A program made the position numbers and the translations under genes. A stretch of 64,000 bases of DNA from Hyphomicrobiaceae bacterium (lineage in GTDB: Bacteria; Pseudomonadota; Alphaproteobacteria; Rhizobiales; Hyphomicrobiaceae): NCBI GenBank assembly GCA_021775735.1, contig JAJFHG010000072.1, positions 1-64,000 on the forward strand. Direction: 5' to 3'. Position 1 is the first letter of the stretch, and each line of letters begins with the position of its first letter. Below, piece by piece: positions 49,046 through 58,531 of this stretch. The notes below the pieces were generated by a model. The model saw only the letters and a list, made by a program, of their open reading frames with translations, made no database searches and had not been told where the DNA came from.

Positions 49046-51370
49046 ATGACTTCTGCAACTCTCTCATCAACCTCATTAGCAACCTCAGAAAAGGCTGCTT
49101 CTGAAGCTGGCTCCGGTACACTTTGGCTCTATACGGTGACGATGTTGCTGTCAGCTTTGCTGTTGTTTTCTATCCAGCCTATGTTTGCAAAGATGGTATT
49201 ACCCATTCTCGGCGGATCCCCGTCCGTGTGGGCCGTCGCACTGGCCTTTTTCCAAGGCGCTCTGCTCGCCGGGTATTGTTATGCACATGCCTTGATCCGC
49301 TATCTGCCAGCCAAAATGACCGGATTGGTACACCTCAGTTTTTGTTTGTTCGCGTTCTTGGCGCTGCCAATCGCATTGCCTGAAAGCTGGCAGGAGCCGC
49401 CGCAAGGTGATGCCTATCTGTGGCAGTTTGGTTTGTTTGCTGTTGCTATTGGTTTGCCGTTCATGGCCGTCGCTGCCAACGCGCCGTTGCTGCAAGCGTG
49501 GTTTGCGCGCACCGGTCATGCCCAAAGCGCTGACCCTTACTTTCTGTACGCAGCTTCCAACTTGGGGAGCTTCTTTGCGTTACTTGGCTATCCACTTCTC
49601 CTTGAACCGATGTTTGGTGTTACGTCGCTCAGCGGTTTTTGGATGTTGGGTTATCTCGGATTGATCTTGGGACTTGCTACATGTTTTGCAGTCGTTTGGA
49701 AGCGACAGGAGGCAAGTGGCGTAGCACCCATTGAAGCTGCAACGGGAGATGATCGACTAGATCGTGTCGGCCCGACTTGGCAGAACCGCTTGACGTGGAT
49801 CGGGTTAGCAATGGTCCCGTCGGCACTTCTGACCGCCTTTACAACGCATATTGCGACCGATGTTGCTTCTGCGCCATTGATCTGGGTGATCCCGCTGGCG
49901 CTTTATCTTTTGACATTTGTCATTGTATTCCGTGACGGCGCGAGCCGTTCCGACGACGACAGATCAGTCGATCTGTTATCCTCGATTCATGTCGGTTCAG
50001 TTTTTCTGGTATTCTTGCTGCTCTCTCAGAACTGGGTAGGAAACTGGTTCCTGACAAGCTCTCTTGGTCTTGCTGCGTTTATGTCCGGCACATTGATCGC
50101 TCATCGCACCCTTTATGAATCCCGCCCAAGTGCACGGTCTTTGACAGAATTTTATTTGTGGATGTCTTTTGGTGGTGTTCTGGGTGGCCTGTTTGCAGCT
50201 CTTGTCGCTCCAAAGCTATTTTCAGAAGTTTTTGAATATCCGTTGATTTTAGCGCTGACACTCGCTTGTCGCCCAGGTGTTGTTGCCGCCTTGAAAAAAG
50301 GTGATTGGGACCTCAAAGGCGGGGCGGTAAAATTTGTTGCCGGGCCTGTTGCAGTATTTTCCTTCGCCGCACTTTGCGCAAAACTTGGCGTGACGTTTGG
50401 TGGTTGGGGGATCGCGCTTATATTGATCACACTCCTTGCCATTCCCCTCTTTTACTACCAGCGCAAGCCGGTTAACCAGTTGGCGGTTGCGCTGTTGATG
50501 GTTGCGGTCCTCGTCGTTTTGCCGACCGCAGTGCACGTTGGCAATGCGCAACGCAGCTATTTTGGGGTTTATCGTGTTCTGAAGTCAGATGATGGCCAAT
50601 ACACGGTTTTGCAGCACGGTTCGACATTGCATGGCGCGCAACGTCGTCATGACAAGGACGGCAACCCAGTAAAGGATCTTTCGGCAGTCACATATTACTA
50701 TAAAGGTGGACCAATCCATCAGGCTGTTTCCAGAGTTCAAAACCGCCTTGGTACAGAAAATCCAAAAGGCCGGATTGGAGTTGTTGGCCTCGGCGCTGGT
50801 GCGTTGGCGTGTTATTCCCGAAAGGGAGAAACATGGCGGTTCTATGAGATTGATCCAATCGTTGTAGAGATAGCTCAGTCGCCAGATTTTTCGTATATGT
50901 CTGAGTGCCAACCAAATGCAGATATCGTTATTGGGGATGCGCGGCTGACGGTTGCAAAGGAGCCAGACGAGTCCTTTGACCTGTTGGTTATCGACGCGTT
51001 CTCGTCCGATGCCGTGCCGATGCACCTGTTAACACGCGAAGCATTGTCGCTTTATGTTTCAAAGTTGAAACCTGAAGGGGTTGGTGTTCTGCACATTTCT
51101 AATCGCTATCTGGACCTTGAAGGTGTGCTCAATGCTACGGTACAGGGTATCGAGGGCGTCAGCATGTTTGTTTTTGATAGGGTCCTGCCGAACGATAGTT
51201 ATGAAAAGACCTCGTCTCGCGTTGCGGTGTTCTCAAAGGACCCGCACGTGGCGCATAGCTTTTTACGAGTGCGTGGCGCACGCACACCGCGTTATGCTGA
51301 CGTCAAGCCCTGGACCGATGATGCCTCAGACATCTTAGGACCATTCCTTTCCAAAATCGGGCGTCGCTAG
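49046..51370 (+). CDS. Membrane protein fused to a spermidine-synthase-like domain
   Basis: A 774-residue protein. The N-terminal 500 residues form many hydrophobic segments (first LLSALLLFSIQPMFAKMV near 38–55). The C-terminal 250 residues are a SpeE-type aminopropyltransferase fold: GVVGLGAGALACY, YEIDPIVVEIA, GDARLTVAKEPDESFDLLVIDAFSSD. Fused proteins of this kind are widespread, and whether they make polyamines is not established. The ATG at 49046 is used; a TTG at 49016 would add ten residues. Inserted between ruvX and gatC. Confidence 0.85.
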   Translation: MTSATLSSTSLATSEKAASEAGSGTLWLYTVTMLLSALLLFSIQPMFAKMVLPILGGSPSVWAVALAFFQGALLAGYCYAHALIRYLPAKMTGLVHLSFCLFAFLALPIALPESWQEPPQGDAYLWQFGLFAVAIGLPFMAVAANAPLLQAWFARTGHAQSADPYFLYAASNLGSFFALLGYPLLLEPMFGVTSLSGFWMLGYLGLILGLATCFAVVWKRQEASGVAPIEAATGDDRLDRVGPTWQNRLTWIGLAMVPSALLTAFTTHIATDVASAPLIWVIPLALYLLTFVIVFRDGASRSDDDRSVDLLSSIHVGSVFLVFLLLSQNWVGNWFLTSSLGLAAFMSGTLIAHRTLYESRPSARSLTEFYLWMSFGGVLGGLFAALVAPKLFSEVFEYPLILALTLACRPGVVAALKKGDWDLKGGAVKFVAGPVAVFSFAALCAKLGVTFGGWGIALILITLLAIPLFYYQRKPVNQLAVALLMVAVLVVLPTAVHVGNAQRSYFGVYRVLKSDDGQYTVLQHGSTLHGAQRRHDKDGNPVKDLSAVTYYYKGGPIHQAVSRVQNRLGTENPKGRIGVVGLGAGALACYSRKGETWRFYEIDPIVVEIAQSPDFSYMSECQPNADIVIGDARLTVAKEPDESFDLLVIDAFSSDAVPMHLLTREALSLYVSKLKPEGVGVLHISNRYLDLEGVLNATVQGIEGVSMFVFDRVLPNDSYEKTSSRVAVFSKDPHVAHSFLRVRGARTPRYADVKPWTDDASDILGPFLSKIGRR

Positions 51371-51586
51371 GCCTAAATACATCGATCATTGCAACCGGTG
51401 GTGAGCGCCGGGCGGGCCGTTCCGGTGGCCCGGCCGGGTCCGTCATGCTGTGTGGCAGTGTGAAGGTTGCGTGGTCTCGCCTGTGCAGCTAAGAGAGCGG
51501 GCATGCTGCTGGGAAGGCCTGTCTGAGCACCCCGATGTCCAGGTTGGCGATTAGTGGCTCATATCAGTGCCGATTGAGGGACGTCC

Positions 51587-51874
51587 ATGACTGTCGATGA
51601 CGATACTGTGCGCCGTATTGCCCACTTAGCGCGCATAAAAATTGAAGATAGCGATGTTGCAGGCCTGCGCAGCGAGCTCTCAGGCATTCTCGACTGGGTT
51701 GAGCAACTCAACGAAGTCGATACCGATGGTGTTGAGCCAATGACCCGCGTTGCGGCGCATAAATTGAAGAAGCGCAAGGACGTGGTCACAGACGGCGAAA
51801 TGGCCGACGTGGTTGTGAAGAATGCACCGTTTAGTGAAGACAACTACTACGTCGTGCCCAAGGTCATTGAATAG
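51587..51874 (+). CDS. gatC: Asp-tRNA(Asn)/Glu-tRNA(Gln) amidotransferase subunit C
   Basis: A 95-residue subunit that ties GatA to GatB in the amidotransferase converting Glu-tRNA(Gln) and Asp-tRNA(Asn). It begins [19 protein letters not shown] and contains [20 protein letters not shown], both family hallmarks. gatA follows after one small membrane protein gene; gatB is 7 kb downstream on the same strand. A short GC hairpin without a T-run lies about 155 bases upstream (51413–51432). Confidence 0.95.
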   Translation: MTVDDDTVRRIAHLARIKIEDSDVAGLRSELSGILDWVEQLNEVDTDGVEPMTRVAAHKLKKRKDVVTDGEMADVVVKNAPFSEDNYYVVPKVIE

Positions 51875-51914
51875 ACACTGTTAAAACCTGCTTGCGTGTA
51901 TTGAGGAGATTGAA

Positions 51915-52205
51915 ATGAGATTGATGTTCGCACTTCTGGGTATCTTGTTGATCGCAAGCGGCGCTATTGTTTTGGGCACCCCGTACCTCAACAGCTTACA
52001 GCCGGGTTCAACGACGGACATTGAGCAGGGTGCTCCTGGAACACGGTCCTTCCAGAAAAGTCGCCCTGACCGACCTCGACGTCAAACATTGTTTGATCAA
52101 GTACGTATGATTGCAGAAAAGGCAAACGCGCCACTGTCAATTGTGTTCGGGTTTATGAGCCTCTATTACACCCGGCGGACTTATCACGCGCAGCGAACAC
52201 ACTAA
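51915..52205 (+). CDS. Small membrane protein between gatC and gatA
   Basis: A 96-residue protein with an N-terminal hydrophobic helix (LMFALLGILLIASGAIVLG) and a C-terminal hydrophobic segment near FGFMSLYYTRR. A basic, Pro-rich middle separates them (KSRPDRPRRQ). GAGGAG lies seven bases before the ATG, one of the best ribosome binding sites here, so it is very likely expressed with gatC. The function is unknown, and nothing suggests a role in amidation. Confidence 0.65.
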   Translation: MRLMFALLGILLIASGAIVLGTPYLNSLQPGSTTDIEQGAPGTRSFQKSRPDRPRRQTLFDQVRMIAEKANAPLSIVFGFMSLYYTRRTYHAQRTH

Positions 52206-52280
52206 AAATACTGTACGACGTTGCTCAGAGCCAGAGCGCTTTTAAGCGATTGCAACGACAATAAGAAGGATGCACCGAAG

Positions 52281-53780
52281 GTGGCGGAACTCACCGGCTT
52301 GACCCTTTCTGAAGCGCGCCAAAAATTGCGTAATAAGGATATCAAAGCTCAAGAATTGACGGACGCGTTTCTCAAGGAAATTGAAGCTGCGAACCCTGAC
52401 CTCAATGCCTTCGTGGCGGTGACGGCTGAAAAGGCCATGGCACAGGCAAAAGAGGCAGATGCACGCTTGCAAAAAGGTGAAGCGCGTGACCTTGAAGGCC
52501 TGCCCATTGGCCACAAAGATTTATACTGCACCGAAGGTGTTACGACGACGGCGTGTTCTAACATTTTGTCGAACTTCGTCCCAGGATATGAATCAACGGT
52601 CGGTGCAAACCTATGGGGACAAGGCGCTGTCATGCTTGGCAAGCTCAACAATGATGAGTTTGCCATGGGGTCCTCCAATGAATCGAGCAGTCACGGTCCC
52701 GTGGTGTCACCGTGGCGGCGCAACGGCAAAGACGGCACGCCATCAGATGATAAGTTGGTGCCAGGTGGCTCGTCAGGTGGCTCATCCGCAGCAGTCGCAG
52801 CGGACTTATGCTTGGCAGCGACGGCAACAGATACCGGCGGCTCGATCCGCCAGCCTGCTGCATTAACGGGTACTGTCGGTATCAAACCGACATACGGGCG
52901 TTGCTCACGGTGGGGCATTGTTGCCTATGCGTCATCGCTTGATCAGGCAGGTCCGGTTGCGCGTACGGTAGAAGATGCTGCGATCTTGCTGGGCGTTATG
53001 GCCGGGCATGATGACAAAGATTCCACCTCGGTTGATATGCCTGTGCCCGATTATTCGGCTGCGCTTGGCAAGGGCGTCAAGGGACTGAAAGTCGGCGTGC
53101 CCGAGGAATATCGCGTTGAAGGATTGTCAGACGAAGTTGATCAGCTTTGGCAGCAGGGGATTGCATGGCTGAAAGATGCAGGCGCTGAAATCAAAACCAT
53201 CTCATTGCCGCACACGAAATATGCCCTGCCTGCTTACTATATTGTGGCGCCTGCAGAAGCCTCGTCTAACTTGGCGCGTTATGATGGTGTGCGCTATGGC
53301 GTGCGGGTGCCGGGTAATGATATCATCGACACTTATGAAAAAACGCGTCAGGCTGGTTTTGGCGATGAAGTCAAACGACGCATCATGATCGGCACCTATG
53401 TCCTGTCGGCTGGCTACTACGATGCTTACTATCTCAAGGCGCAGAAAGTGCGCACGCTCATCAAGCAGGACTTTGATAATGCATGGGATGATGTCGACGT
53501 GGTGTTGACGCCGACAACGCCAAATCCAGCCTTTGCATTTGGCGAAAAAACTGGCGACCCGCTGGAAATGTACCTCGAAGATATTTTTACCGTGACGGTG
53601 AATATGGCTGGTTTGCCAGGAATTTCGGTGCCTGCAGGCTTGTCCAGCCAAGGTACACCCCTTGGCTTACAATTGATTGGCAAGCCATTTGATGAAACAA
53701 CTTTATTTCAGGCTGGCGAGGTTCTGGAAAAAGCTGCTGGTCCGGTCAGGGTTGCAAGTAAGTGGTGGCACGGCACTTAA
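52281..53780 (+). CDS. gatA: Asp-tRNA(Asn)/Glu-tRNA(Gln) amidotransferase subunit A
   Basis: Glutaminase subunit delivering ammonia to GatB; 499 residues, amidase signature family. The Ser-cisSer-Lys triad is visible: K79 in GHKDLYC, S164 in PGGSSGGSS and S188 in [11 protein letters not shown] chose the GTG at 52281, which gives the usual N-terminus ([15 protein letters not shown]) and has AAGGA upstream; a TTG at 52221 is less likely. It is followed by a chorismate mutase domain gene 38 bases later. Confidence 0.96.
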   Translation: MAELTGLTLSEARQKLRNKDIKAQELTDAFLKEIEAANPDLNAFVAVTAEKAMAQAKEADARLQKGEARDLEGLPIGHKDLYCTEGVTTTACSNILSNFVPGYESTVGANLWGQGAVMLGKLNNDEFAMGSSNESSSHGPVVSPWRRNGKDGTPSDDKLVPGGSSGGSSAAVAADLCLAATATDTGGSIRQPAALTGTVGIKPTYGRCSRWGIVAYASSLDQAGPVARTVEDAAILLGVMAGHDDKDSTSVDMPVPDYSAALGKGVKGLKVGVPEEYRVEGLSDEVDQLWQQGIAWLKDAGAEIKTISLPHTKYALPAYYIVAPAEASSNLARYDGVRYGVRVPGNDIIDTYEKTRQAGFGDEVKRRIMIGTYVLSAGYYDAYYLKAQKVRTLIKQDFDNAWDDVDVVLTPTTPNPAFAFGEKTGDPLEMYLEDIFTVTVNMAGLPGISVPAGLSSQGTPLGLQLIGKPFDETTLFQAGEVLEKAAGPVRVASKWWHGT

Positions 53781-53818
53781 GAGTGTGAGGCCGAGTTTAT
53801 AGCGATGAGGAACTTTTG

Positions 53819-54154
53819 ATGGATCCAAAGCGACCTTGGGACTGTGCAGATATGTCGGAAGTGCGCGCGCAGATTGATCGCATTGACATAGAACTTATCG
53901 ACCTCATTGCCGCGCGATTTGGCTATGTGGAGCGTGCCTGGCAATTGAAATCCAATCCTGAGGATGCGTTGGTACCGTGGCGCATTCAGCAGGTCATCGA
54001 TAAGGTCAAGGCACGAGCAAAGGAAAAAGACGTTCCACCGCATTTGGCCGAAGCCTTATGGCGCCAGATGATTGGCTGGTTTGTACAGTATGAAGAAGAA
54101 CGACTGCGCGCCGATGCCAAGCGGAAAGCTCAATCAAAACAAGAAGGCGCATAA
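53819..54154 (+). CDS. AroQ-class chorismate mutase domain protein
   Basis: A 111-residue all-helical protein of the AroQ fold. The N-terminal helix is DMSEVRAQIDRIDIELIDLIAARFGYVERAW. The central basic part continues to the C-terminal LAEALWRQMIGWFVQYEEERLR. The family includes chorismate mutases and isochorismate-pyruvate lyases. The active-site Arg, Lys and Gln pattern was not checked in full, so the reaction is undecided. GAGGAA lies eight bases before the ATG. Its stop overlaps the next gene start by one base (TAATG). Confidence 0.8.
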   Translation: MDPKRPWDCADMSEVRAQIDRIDIELIDLIAARFGYVERAWQLKSNPEDALVPWRIQQVIDKVKARAKEKDVPPHLAEALWRQMIGWFVQYEEERLRADAKRKAQSKQEGA

Positions 54155-54450
54155 TGATTGAAATCGTTGCCTTTGACCCCAAAACATTGTTGATCATTGC
54201 TGCCCTCAATCCCGCTGTGATTATTGTGGGTTTTCTCCTTGGGCTTAAAGCTGATCAGTGGCAGAAGCTGCCGATTGCTGGCTTTGCCGCAGCCCTGTCA
54301 GGCTTTGCTTTATATTGGATTGTGACTGCGCTGGGCTTTCTGCCGGTAAAAGCAGTTGGAGGTGAAGCTGGCATGCTTGCCATGCAAATCCTGTTTGGGC
54401 TTGGTTGGGCCGCCCTTGGTTATTGTTTCAGCAAAAAACGTGCACCATAA
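54154..54450 (+). CDS. Small membrane protein, three hydrophobic helices
   Basis: A 98-residue protein with hydrophobic stretches near 12–30 (LLIIAALNPAVIIVGFLLG), 42–62 (FAAALSGFALYWIVTALGF) and 73–90 (MLAMQILFGLGWAALGYCF). It is translationally coupled to the chorismate mutase gene by a TAATG overlap. Unknown function; coupling suggests joint expression but no shared pathway is evident. Confidence 0.68.
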   Translation: MIEIVAFDPKTLLIIAALNPAVIIVGFLLGLKADQWQKLPIAGFAAALSGFALYWIVTALGFLPVKAVGGEAGMLAMQILFGLGWAALGYCFSKKRAP

Positions 54451-54598
54451 GTGAGTTCGTACCGCATAAATAAGTGGTGCTGTAAGCTCGGCTCTGACCG
54501 TAAATTCATGTTTCAATACCAGGCAGTGTAGGGGCTTCAGAGCCGAAATAGAGTCCAGAGGGTTCTATGATTTCTGTCGACAATGTTAGGTGGCTGGT

Positions 54599-55468
54599 GT
54601 GAGACGAATTTTAAGTTTAGTCGCAATCGCTCTTACGTGGATGAGTATCGCGTCCACGGGTGCGTATTCAGATGACGCGGTCACTTTTCTCGACAGTATC
54701 AAAGACCAATCAGAGCCCTACCTTGCACCGCGTGATATCGATCCCCGCTTTACAACGGCCATTTACGTCAATGTTGCCACCAGAGGTCCGACACGTCAGC
54801 GTATGTGGGTGTTGAATCGTGATGAACTCGGTGGACCCTGGCGTCTTGGTCTGTGGGACAAGCGCCACTGGAAGCGCAAAGCCAAGCGCGCCAAGGTCAA
54901 AGACCTGACCCCCAGCTATAGCTGGCCGATTTCAAGTGGCCGCTATTATCGAGGTGACCGCAAGTCCGGGCCAACGCCGCCGGGCATATATGGTCTTGAT
55001 GAACGCCGCTGGCGCTATGGACGCGGCTGGTTGCAATATGGCATGCGCCACGTCATGCACATCGATTATCACTATCGCGGCGGGCGCGTGTCCGGTGTGG
55101 CGTTTCATGGCACCAATACGTTTCGTTATCGCCGATTGGGTCGCGCGGACTCCCATGGCTGCGTTCGCATGCGTCAAGACATGGCGCTTGCGTTTATCAA
55201 TCGCATAACAGGTAAAGATGGCGTGTTGTCTGAGACCCTGCGCTGGGGCGAGGTCCCCCGCTTTTGGCGTGGCCAAAAAGGCCGTCGCAGGTATGGCTAT
55301 CGACGCGACGGAGGGATTCAGCTTGAGGGCGCGTACAAGGGCCGCCAAGTTGCCTCGTTGGACTGGCCCGTCGTGCGTGACAGCGATGCCCGCCCGGCCA
55401 GGCTGTTAAAACCCCGGGTGATGACCAAGCAGGGCTTTCGCGCCATCGTGATTTTCTTTAAGCACTGA
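54599..55468 (+). CDS. L,D-transpeptidase (YkuD domain)
   Basis: A 289-residue periplasmic enzyme that cross-links peptidoglycan between diaminopimelate residues or attaches proteins to it. The catalytic motif is HGTNTFRYRRLGRADSHGCVRM with Cys188 as nucleophile. A signal peptide covers the first 25 residues (RRILSLVAIALTWMSIAST). The protein is very rich in Arg, Trp and Tyr between residues 75 and 150. The start is probably GTG at 54599; a GTG at 54590 would add three residues. No other cell wall gene is close. Confidence 0.88.
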   Translation: MRRILSLVAIALTWMSIASTGAYSDDAVTFLDSIKDQSEPYLAPRDIDPRFTTAIYVNVATRGPTRQRMWVLNRDELGGPWRLGLWDKRHWKRKAKRAKVKDLTPSYSWPISSGRYYRGDRKSGPTPPGIYGLDERRWRYGRGWLQYGMRHVMHIDYHYRGGRVSGVAFHGTNTFRYRRLGRADSHGCVRMRQDMALAFINRITGKDGVLSETLRWGEVPRFWRGQKGRRRYGYRRDGGIQLEGAYKGRQVASLDWPVVRDSDARPARLLKPRVMTKQGFRAIVIFFKH

Positions 55469-55586
55469 CCGGACACAGCCCAGTACGTCTGAAAGTGCGT
55501 CTGAGCGCAGGCCATAAAACGGATCGTCGCTCCGTTGAGGGGTTTAGGGCTGCAACAATAAGCGTGCGCCGGAAACTTGCGGTCGT

Positions 55587-55623
55587 ATAAAAAAGCCCAA
55601 GGATTTCAAAATCCTTGGGCTTT
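55587..55623 (-). terminator. Strong rho-independent terminator of the OmpW-like gene
   Basis: A perfect 13-pair stem, AAAGCCCAAGGAT with ATCCTTGGGCTTT, is followed on the minus strand by TTTTTTATAC. It lies about 30 bases after the stop at 55654. It is convergent to the L,D-transpeptidase gene and may stop transcription from both sides. Confidence 0.92.
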
Positions 55624-55653
55624 GAAAGCTAAATTAGAGCTACGTTTTTGTTT

Positions 55654-56337
55654 TTAGTTTCCGCCGACCAGATCGGAAAGATTGAAGCGGTAACCAACAC
55701 CAACTGTGAAGATCCACGGGTCGAGGTCAAAATCGGCTGTAACTCCATTAGACCATTTGGCATCTGTTTCCAGCCAAGTCTTTTTGACGTCGCCATTCAG
55801 ATACCAACCATCGCCAAGGGGCACGTCAACGCCAGCCTGCAGCGTGAACCCAAAAGCGTCGTCAATATCCAACTTTGCACCAGCAAGGCTTGACGCACTA
55901 CCCTCATTAAAGAAATTGATGTATTGCACACCGGCACCAACGTAAGGCTTGATGCCACCCATGTTGTTAAAGTGGTATTGCAGAGTCAGTGCGGGTGGGA
56001 AGATCCAGGTGTCACCAAGATCTGGCAAGGCAGCGAGGGCACCTTTTCCTTTGGCCTCATGCTTGGCAAAGCAGCAGAACAATTCAAGCGCGAGGTTTTG
56101 ATTAAAGAAGTAGGTGAGTGTCAGGCTGGGGATGACTTCAGTGCTTACTTCGGCGGGAGACCCCGGCACCGGTGCTGGGGTAAAAACATCAAAATCCGTG
56201 TCAGGGTCTACAACCGTCGCACCGATACGGGCCATGAAGTTGCCGTTGTAATCACCGGCATAACTTGGCGTTGGCGTAATGAAGGCAGCCAGCAACCCTA
56301 CTGAAAGCGCTGAAATTGAATTTCTTATAGTTTTCAT
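55654..56337 (-). CDS. OmpW family outer membrane protein
   Basis: A 227-residue protein. A signal peptide is followed by an eight-stranded beta-barrel pattern typical of OmpW: NFMARIGATVVDPD at the start, PSLTLTYFFNQNLALEL, PALTLQYHF with IKPYVGAGVQYINFF, and the aromatic C-terminal strand FTVGVGYRFNLSDL. OmpW channels admit small hydrophobic compounds and are often oxygen- or iron-regulated. The ATG at 56337 gives a proper signal peptide; an upstream GTG or ATG to 56436 does not. FNR-type boxes lie 140–210 bases upstream. Confidence 0.88.
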   Translation of the reverse strand: MKTIRNSISALSVGLLAAFITPTPSYAGDYNGNFMARIGATVVDPDTDFDVFTPAPVPGSPAEVSTEVIPSLTLTYFFNQNLALELFCCFAKHEAKGKGALAALPDLGDTWIFPPALTLQYHFNNMGGIKPYVGAGVQYINFFNEGSASSLAGAKLDIDDAFGFTLQAGVDVPLGDGWYLNGDVKKTWLETDAKWSNGVTADFDLDPWIFTVGVGYRFNLSDLVGGN

Positions 56338-56474
56338 GACGAACTTTGCTTCCCTAATTTTTGGATAGACCAAATCCCACATCAATCGCGGCCATTTACG
56401 ATCCGAATCGTATGATTGGGCCAATACTTCCACCATATATGCACCAAGTGAAACACGTTTGGGCCCTCAAATTT

Positions 56475-56488
56475 CTGATGTACATCAG
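56475..56488. promoter_or_regulatory. FNR-like dyad, perfect palindrome
   Basis: CTGAT-GTAC-ATCAG matches the FNR/FixK core in eight of ten positions and is a perfect 14-base palindrome. It is 138 bases upstream of the OmpW-like start. Confidence 0.5.
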
Positions 56489-56535
56489 CGCGTTGTGCAA
56501 AATGGGTGGGATGTTGCGGAGTCAACACAGTGCAG

Positions 56536-56549
56536 TTGATCCATATCAA
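56536..56549. promoter_or_regulatory. Perfect FNR/FixK box
   Basis: TTGAT-CCAT-ATCAA matches the FNR/FixK/Dnr consensus at all ten positions. Its centre is about 35 bases from a TGCTAT -10-like hexamer on the plus strand, close to class II activation geometry for the Crp/Fnr gene. It could also act on the OmpW-like gene on the other strand. Confidence 0.75.
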
Positions 56550-56759
56550 TTTTTCTAGCGGCGGGTTGTCCTTTTGCTATCCGTTCCAGGTGATGTTCGC
56601 GGAATGCGGGCAGAGAGTCGCAACCTGCGATCTTTGATAGAGGTCAAGGATTGATTCCCCGCACGCGGCTACATTCACGAAGAAAAGCCCCTCTTCATCG
56701 TTTTTTAGACCAGCACGGTGATTGGCGTGGGCCACAAAATCGTGGATGGATCGGGCGAG

Positions 56760-57476
56760 ATGACACATCGCGTTGAGCAGGACGACCTAAATGCGGTGTC
56801 GGCAGTGCTCGCACCTTGGCTTTGCGGCAGTGATGTTGAAGTCAGATCAAAAGTGGATGTTTCGGCTGGGCAACAACTGCATTTGGATTCTGAATTTTCC
56901 GACACATCGCTCTACGTAATTTCGTCCGGACTTTGTTTTTCTGAATGGCAGCCAAGTCCTGCGCGCCGCCGTCTTCTCGAGCTATTTTGCCCGAATGACA
57001 TCATACAACCTAAAGCGCTTCCTAAATTGCCTGGGCTTCGGATCGTGTCCGTTACCGATTCCCAAGTTTTATGCCTAAAGCTAGCTGGGCTTGAAAACGC
57101 GTCGCGACAAGATAGTTCTCTTGTGGCAATCCTTGTCGATGAATTTGGCAAAACAACACGACGGAAAACCAATCTCATAAGTTCGCTGGGTGGTCTTTGC
57201 GCTGAAGCGCGGGTCGCTGCGTTGTTTATTGAACTTTCGTTGCGTCTGACGGAGCAGACGAGCGATCGATCTGGATTTCAGATGCCACTTTCAAGGCAGG
57301 ACATTGCTGACCATTTGGCGCTCAATGCAGATACGCTGTCTCGGATTATCACGCGCTTTAAAGCTGACGGCATTTTTCACCAGGTTGGACGAGACAAAAT
57401 TTACATTAAAAATTGGGAGGCATTGCTTAAGCAATGCCCCATCTCCGGATCGCTTCTCGCAGACTACCAATCCTAG
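56760..57476 (+). CDS. Crp/Fnr family transcriptional regulator
   Basis: A 238-residue regulator with an N-terminal cyclic-nucleotide-binding-like beta roll and a C-terminal winged helix. The recognition helix region is LSRQDIADHLALNADTLSRIITRF, whose TLSR matches the TVSR of FNR that reads TTGAT half-sites. The four-Cys oxygen-sensing cluster of FNR is absent, so it is more like FixK, Dnr or NnrR. It may bind the boxes in its own upstream region. The ATG at 56760 is preferred to an in-frame start at 56718. Confidence 0.88.
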   Translation: MTHRVEQDDLNAVSAVLAPWLCGSDVEVRSKVDVSAGQQLHLDSEFSDTSLYVISSGLCFSEWQPSPARRRLLELFCPNDIIQPKALPKLPGLRIVSVTDSQVLCLKLAGLENASRQDSSLVAILVDEFGKTTRRKTNLISSLGGLCAEARVAALFIELSLRLTEQTSDRSGFQMPLSRQDIADHLALNADTLSRIITRFKADGIFHQVGRDKIYIKNWEALLKQCPISGSLLADYQS

Positions 57477-57625
57477 TCGACGGTCAGCAAACTTATATGC
57501 ATTTTTTTTCCAACGCGCTCTCGCGTCTGGGACGCGCCGGTGTTTTCAATCGCTTCACCGGAAAACGTAGCGTATGTTTGGTGCATGCGCATCGGGTGCG
57601 CGGACCTGGCGTGAAGCAGGATTGA

Positions 57626-58531
57626 ATGACAAAACACGATCATCAGCATGATCACGGAGCACATGGACATGCCCATGGCGCAGGTAATGAGCAGGCGATC
57701 GCGATTGCGGCTTTGTTGACCGGAGCTTTTATGTTCGCCGAAGTGGTTGGTGGCGTCATTTCCGGATCGCTTGCCCTGCTCGCTGATGCTGGTCATATGC
57801 TGACCGATTTTGCCTCTCTTGTTTTGGCTTGGACCGGGTTTCGCCTTGCGCGTCGGCCTGCCGATTGGAAACGCACGTATGGATTTGATCGGTTTTCAGT
57901 TCTGGCAGCGTTCGTCAATGGTTTGACCTTGTTTGCGATCGCAGCTTGGATTTGTTTTGAAGCCTATGAGCGATTGAATAAACCTGTTGAGGTTTTGGGC
58001 GGATTGATGCTTTGGGTCGCGTTGGGAGGGTTGGTTGTCAACATCATTGCGTTCTGGATTTTGACCCGTGGCAAAAGCGATAATCTCAATGTACGCGCGG
58101 CCGCTCTTCATGTCGCAGGAGATTTGCTCGGTTCGATCGCTGCGATTATTGCGTCTCTTGTAATTATCTTTTTTGGCTGGATGCCAATTGATCCTATTCT
58201 GTCTGTGTTGGTGGCGCTCATTATTCTTCGATCTGCCTGGCATGTTGTTCGCGAGAGCGGTCATATTCTACTCGAAGGTGCGCCAAGCGGGTTTGATCGC
58301 AGAAAGGTGTCTGATGTTCTCACATCTAAGGTTCCAGGTGTCCTGCACGTCAACCATATTCACGCCTGGTCCATCACCCAGGAACGCCCGATGGTAACGC
58401 TAGAGGCTGTGGTATCCCCTGACGTTGATATTCAAGTCGCCAAAATGGCGATTAAGGCCGTCTTGCACGACACATTTGGTATCGCGCATGCGACCGTCGA
58501 AGTTGACCAGAGGCATCAATCACGGCGTTGA
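57626..58531 (+). CDS. CDF family zinc/cation exporter (ZitB/CzcD type)
   Basis: A 301-residue inner membrane protein exporting Zn2+ (possibly Co2+ or Cd2+) by proton exchange. The N-terminus is His-rich (HDHQHDHGAHGHAHG). Six transmembrane helices follow, with the zinc-selective motifs HMLTD (H57, D61) and HVAGD (H162, D166). The C-terminal domain HVNHIHAWSITQERPMVTLE is the dimerisation/metal-sensing part. It lies 150 bases after the Crp/Fnr gene. Confidence 0.93.
   Translation: MTKHDHQHDHGAHGHAHGAGNEQAIAIAALLTGAFMFAEVVGGVISGSLALLADAGHMLTDFASLVLAWTGFRLARRPADWKRTYGFDRFSVLAAFVNGLTLFAIAAWICFEAYERLNKPVEVLGGLMLWVALGGLVVNIIAFWILTRGKSDNLNVRAAALHVAGDLLGSIAAIIASLVIIFFGWMPIDPILSVLVALIILRSAWHVVRESGHILLEGAPSGFDRRKVSDVLTSKVPGVLHVNHIHAWSITQERPMVTLEAVVSPDVDIQVAKMAIKAVLHDTFGIAHATVEVDQRHQSRR

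Larger units (their letters stand above)
56338..56759. other. Divergent intergenic region of ompW-like and crp/fnr-type genes
   Basis: A 422-base region holding three dyads with the same 5-N4-5 geometry: ACGAT-CCGA-ATCGT (56398–56411), CTGAT-GTAC-ATCAG (56475–56488) and TTGAT-CCAT-ATCAA (56536–56549). A TGCTAT at 56575–56580 is a possible -10 for the plus-strand regulator gene. No small gene was found. Confidence 0.6.

Noticed and set aside
51413-51432. CGGGCC/GGCCCG hairpin between the fusion gene and gatC
   Set aside because: GC-only stem of six pairs without a T-run, so not accepted as a rho-independent terminator. It may still slow the polymerase.
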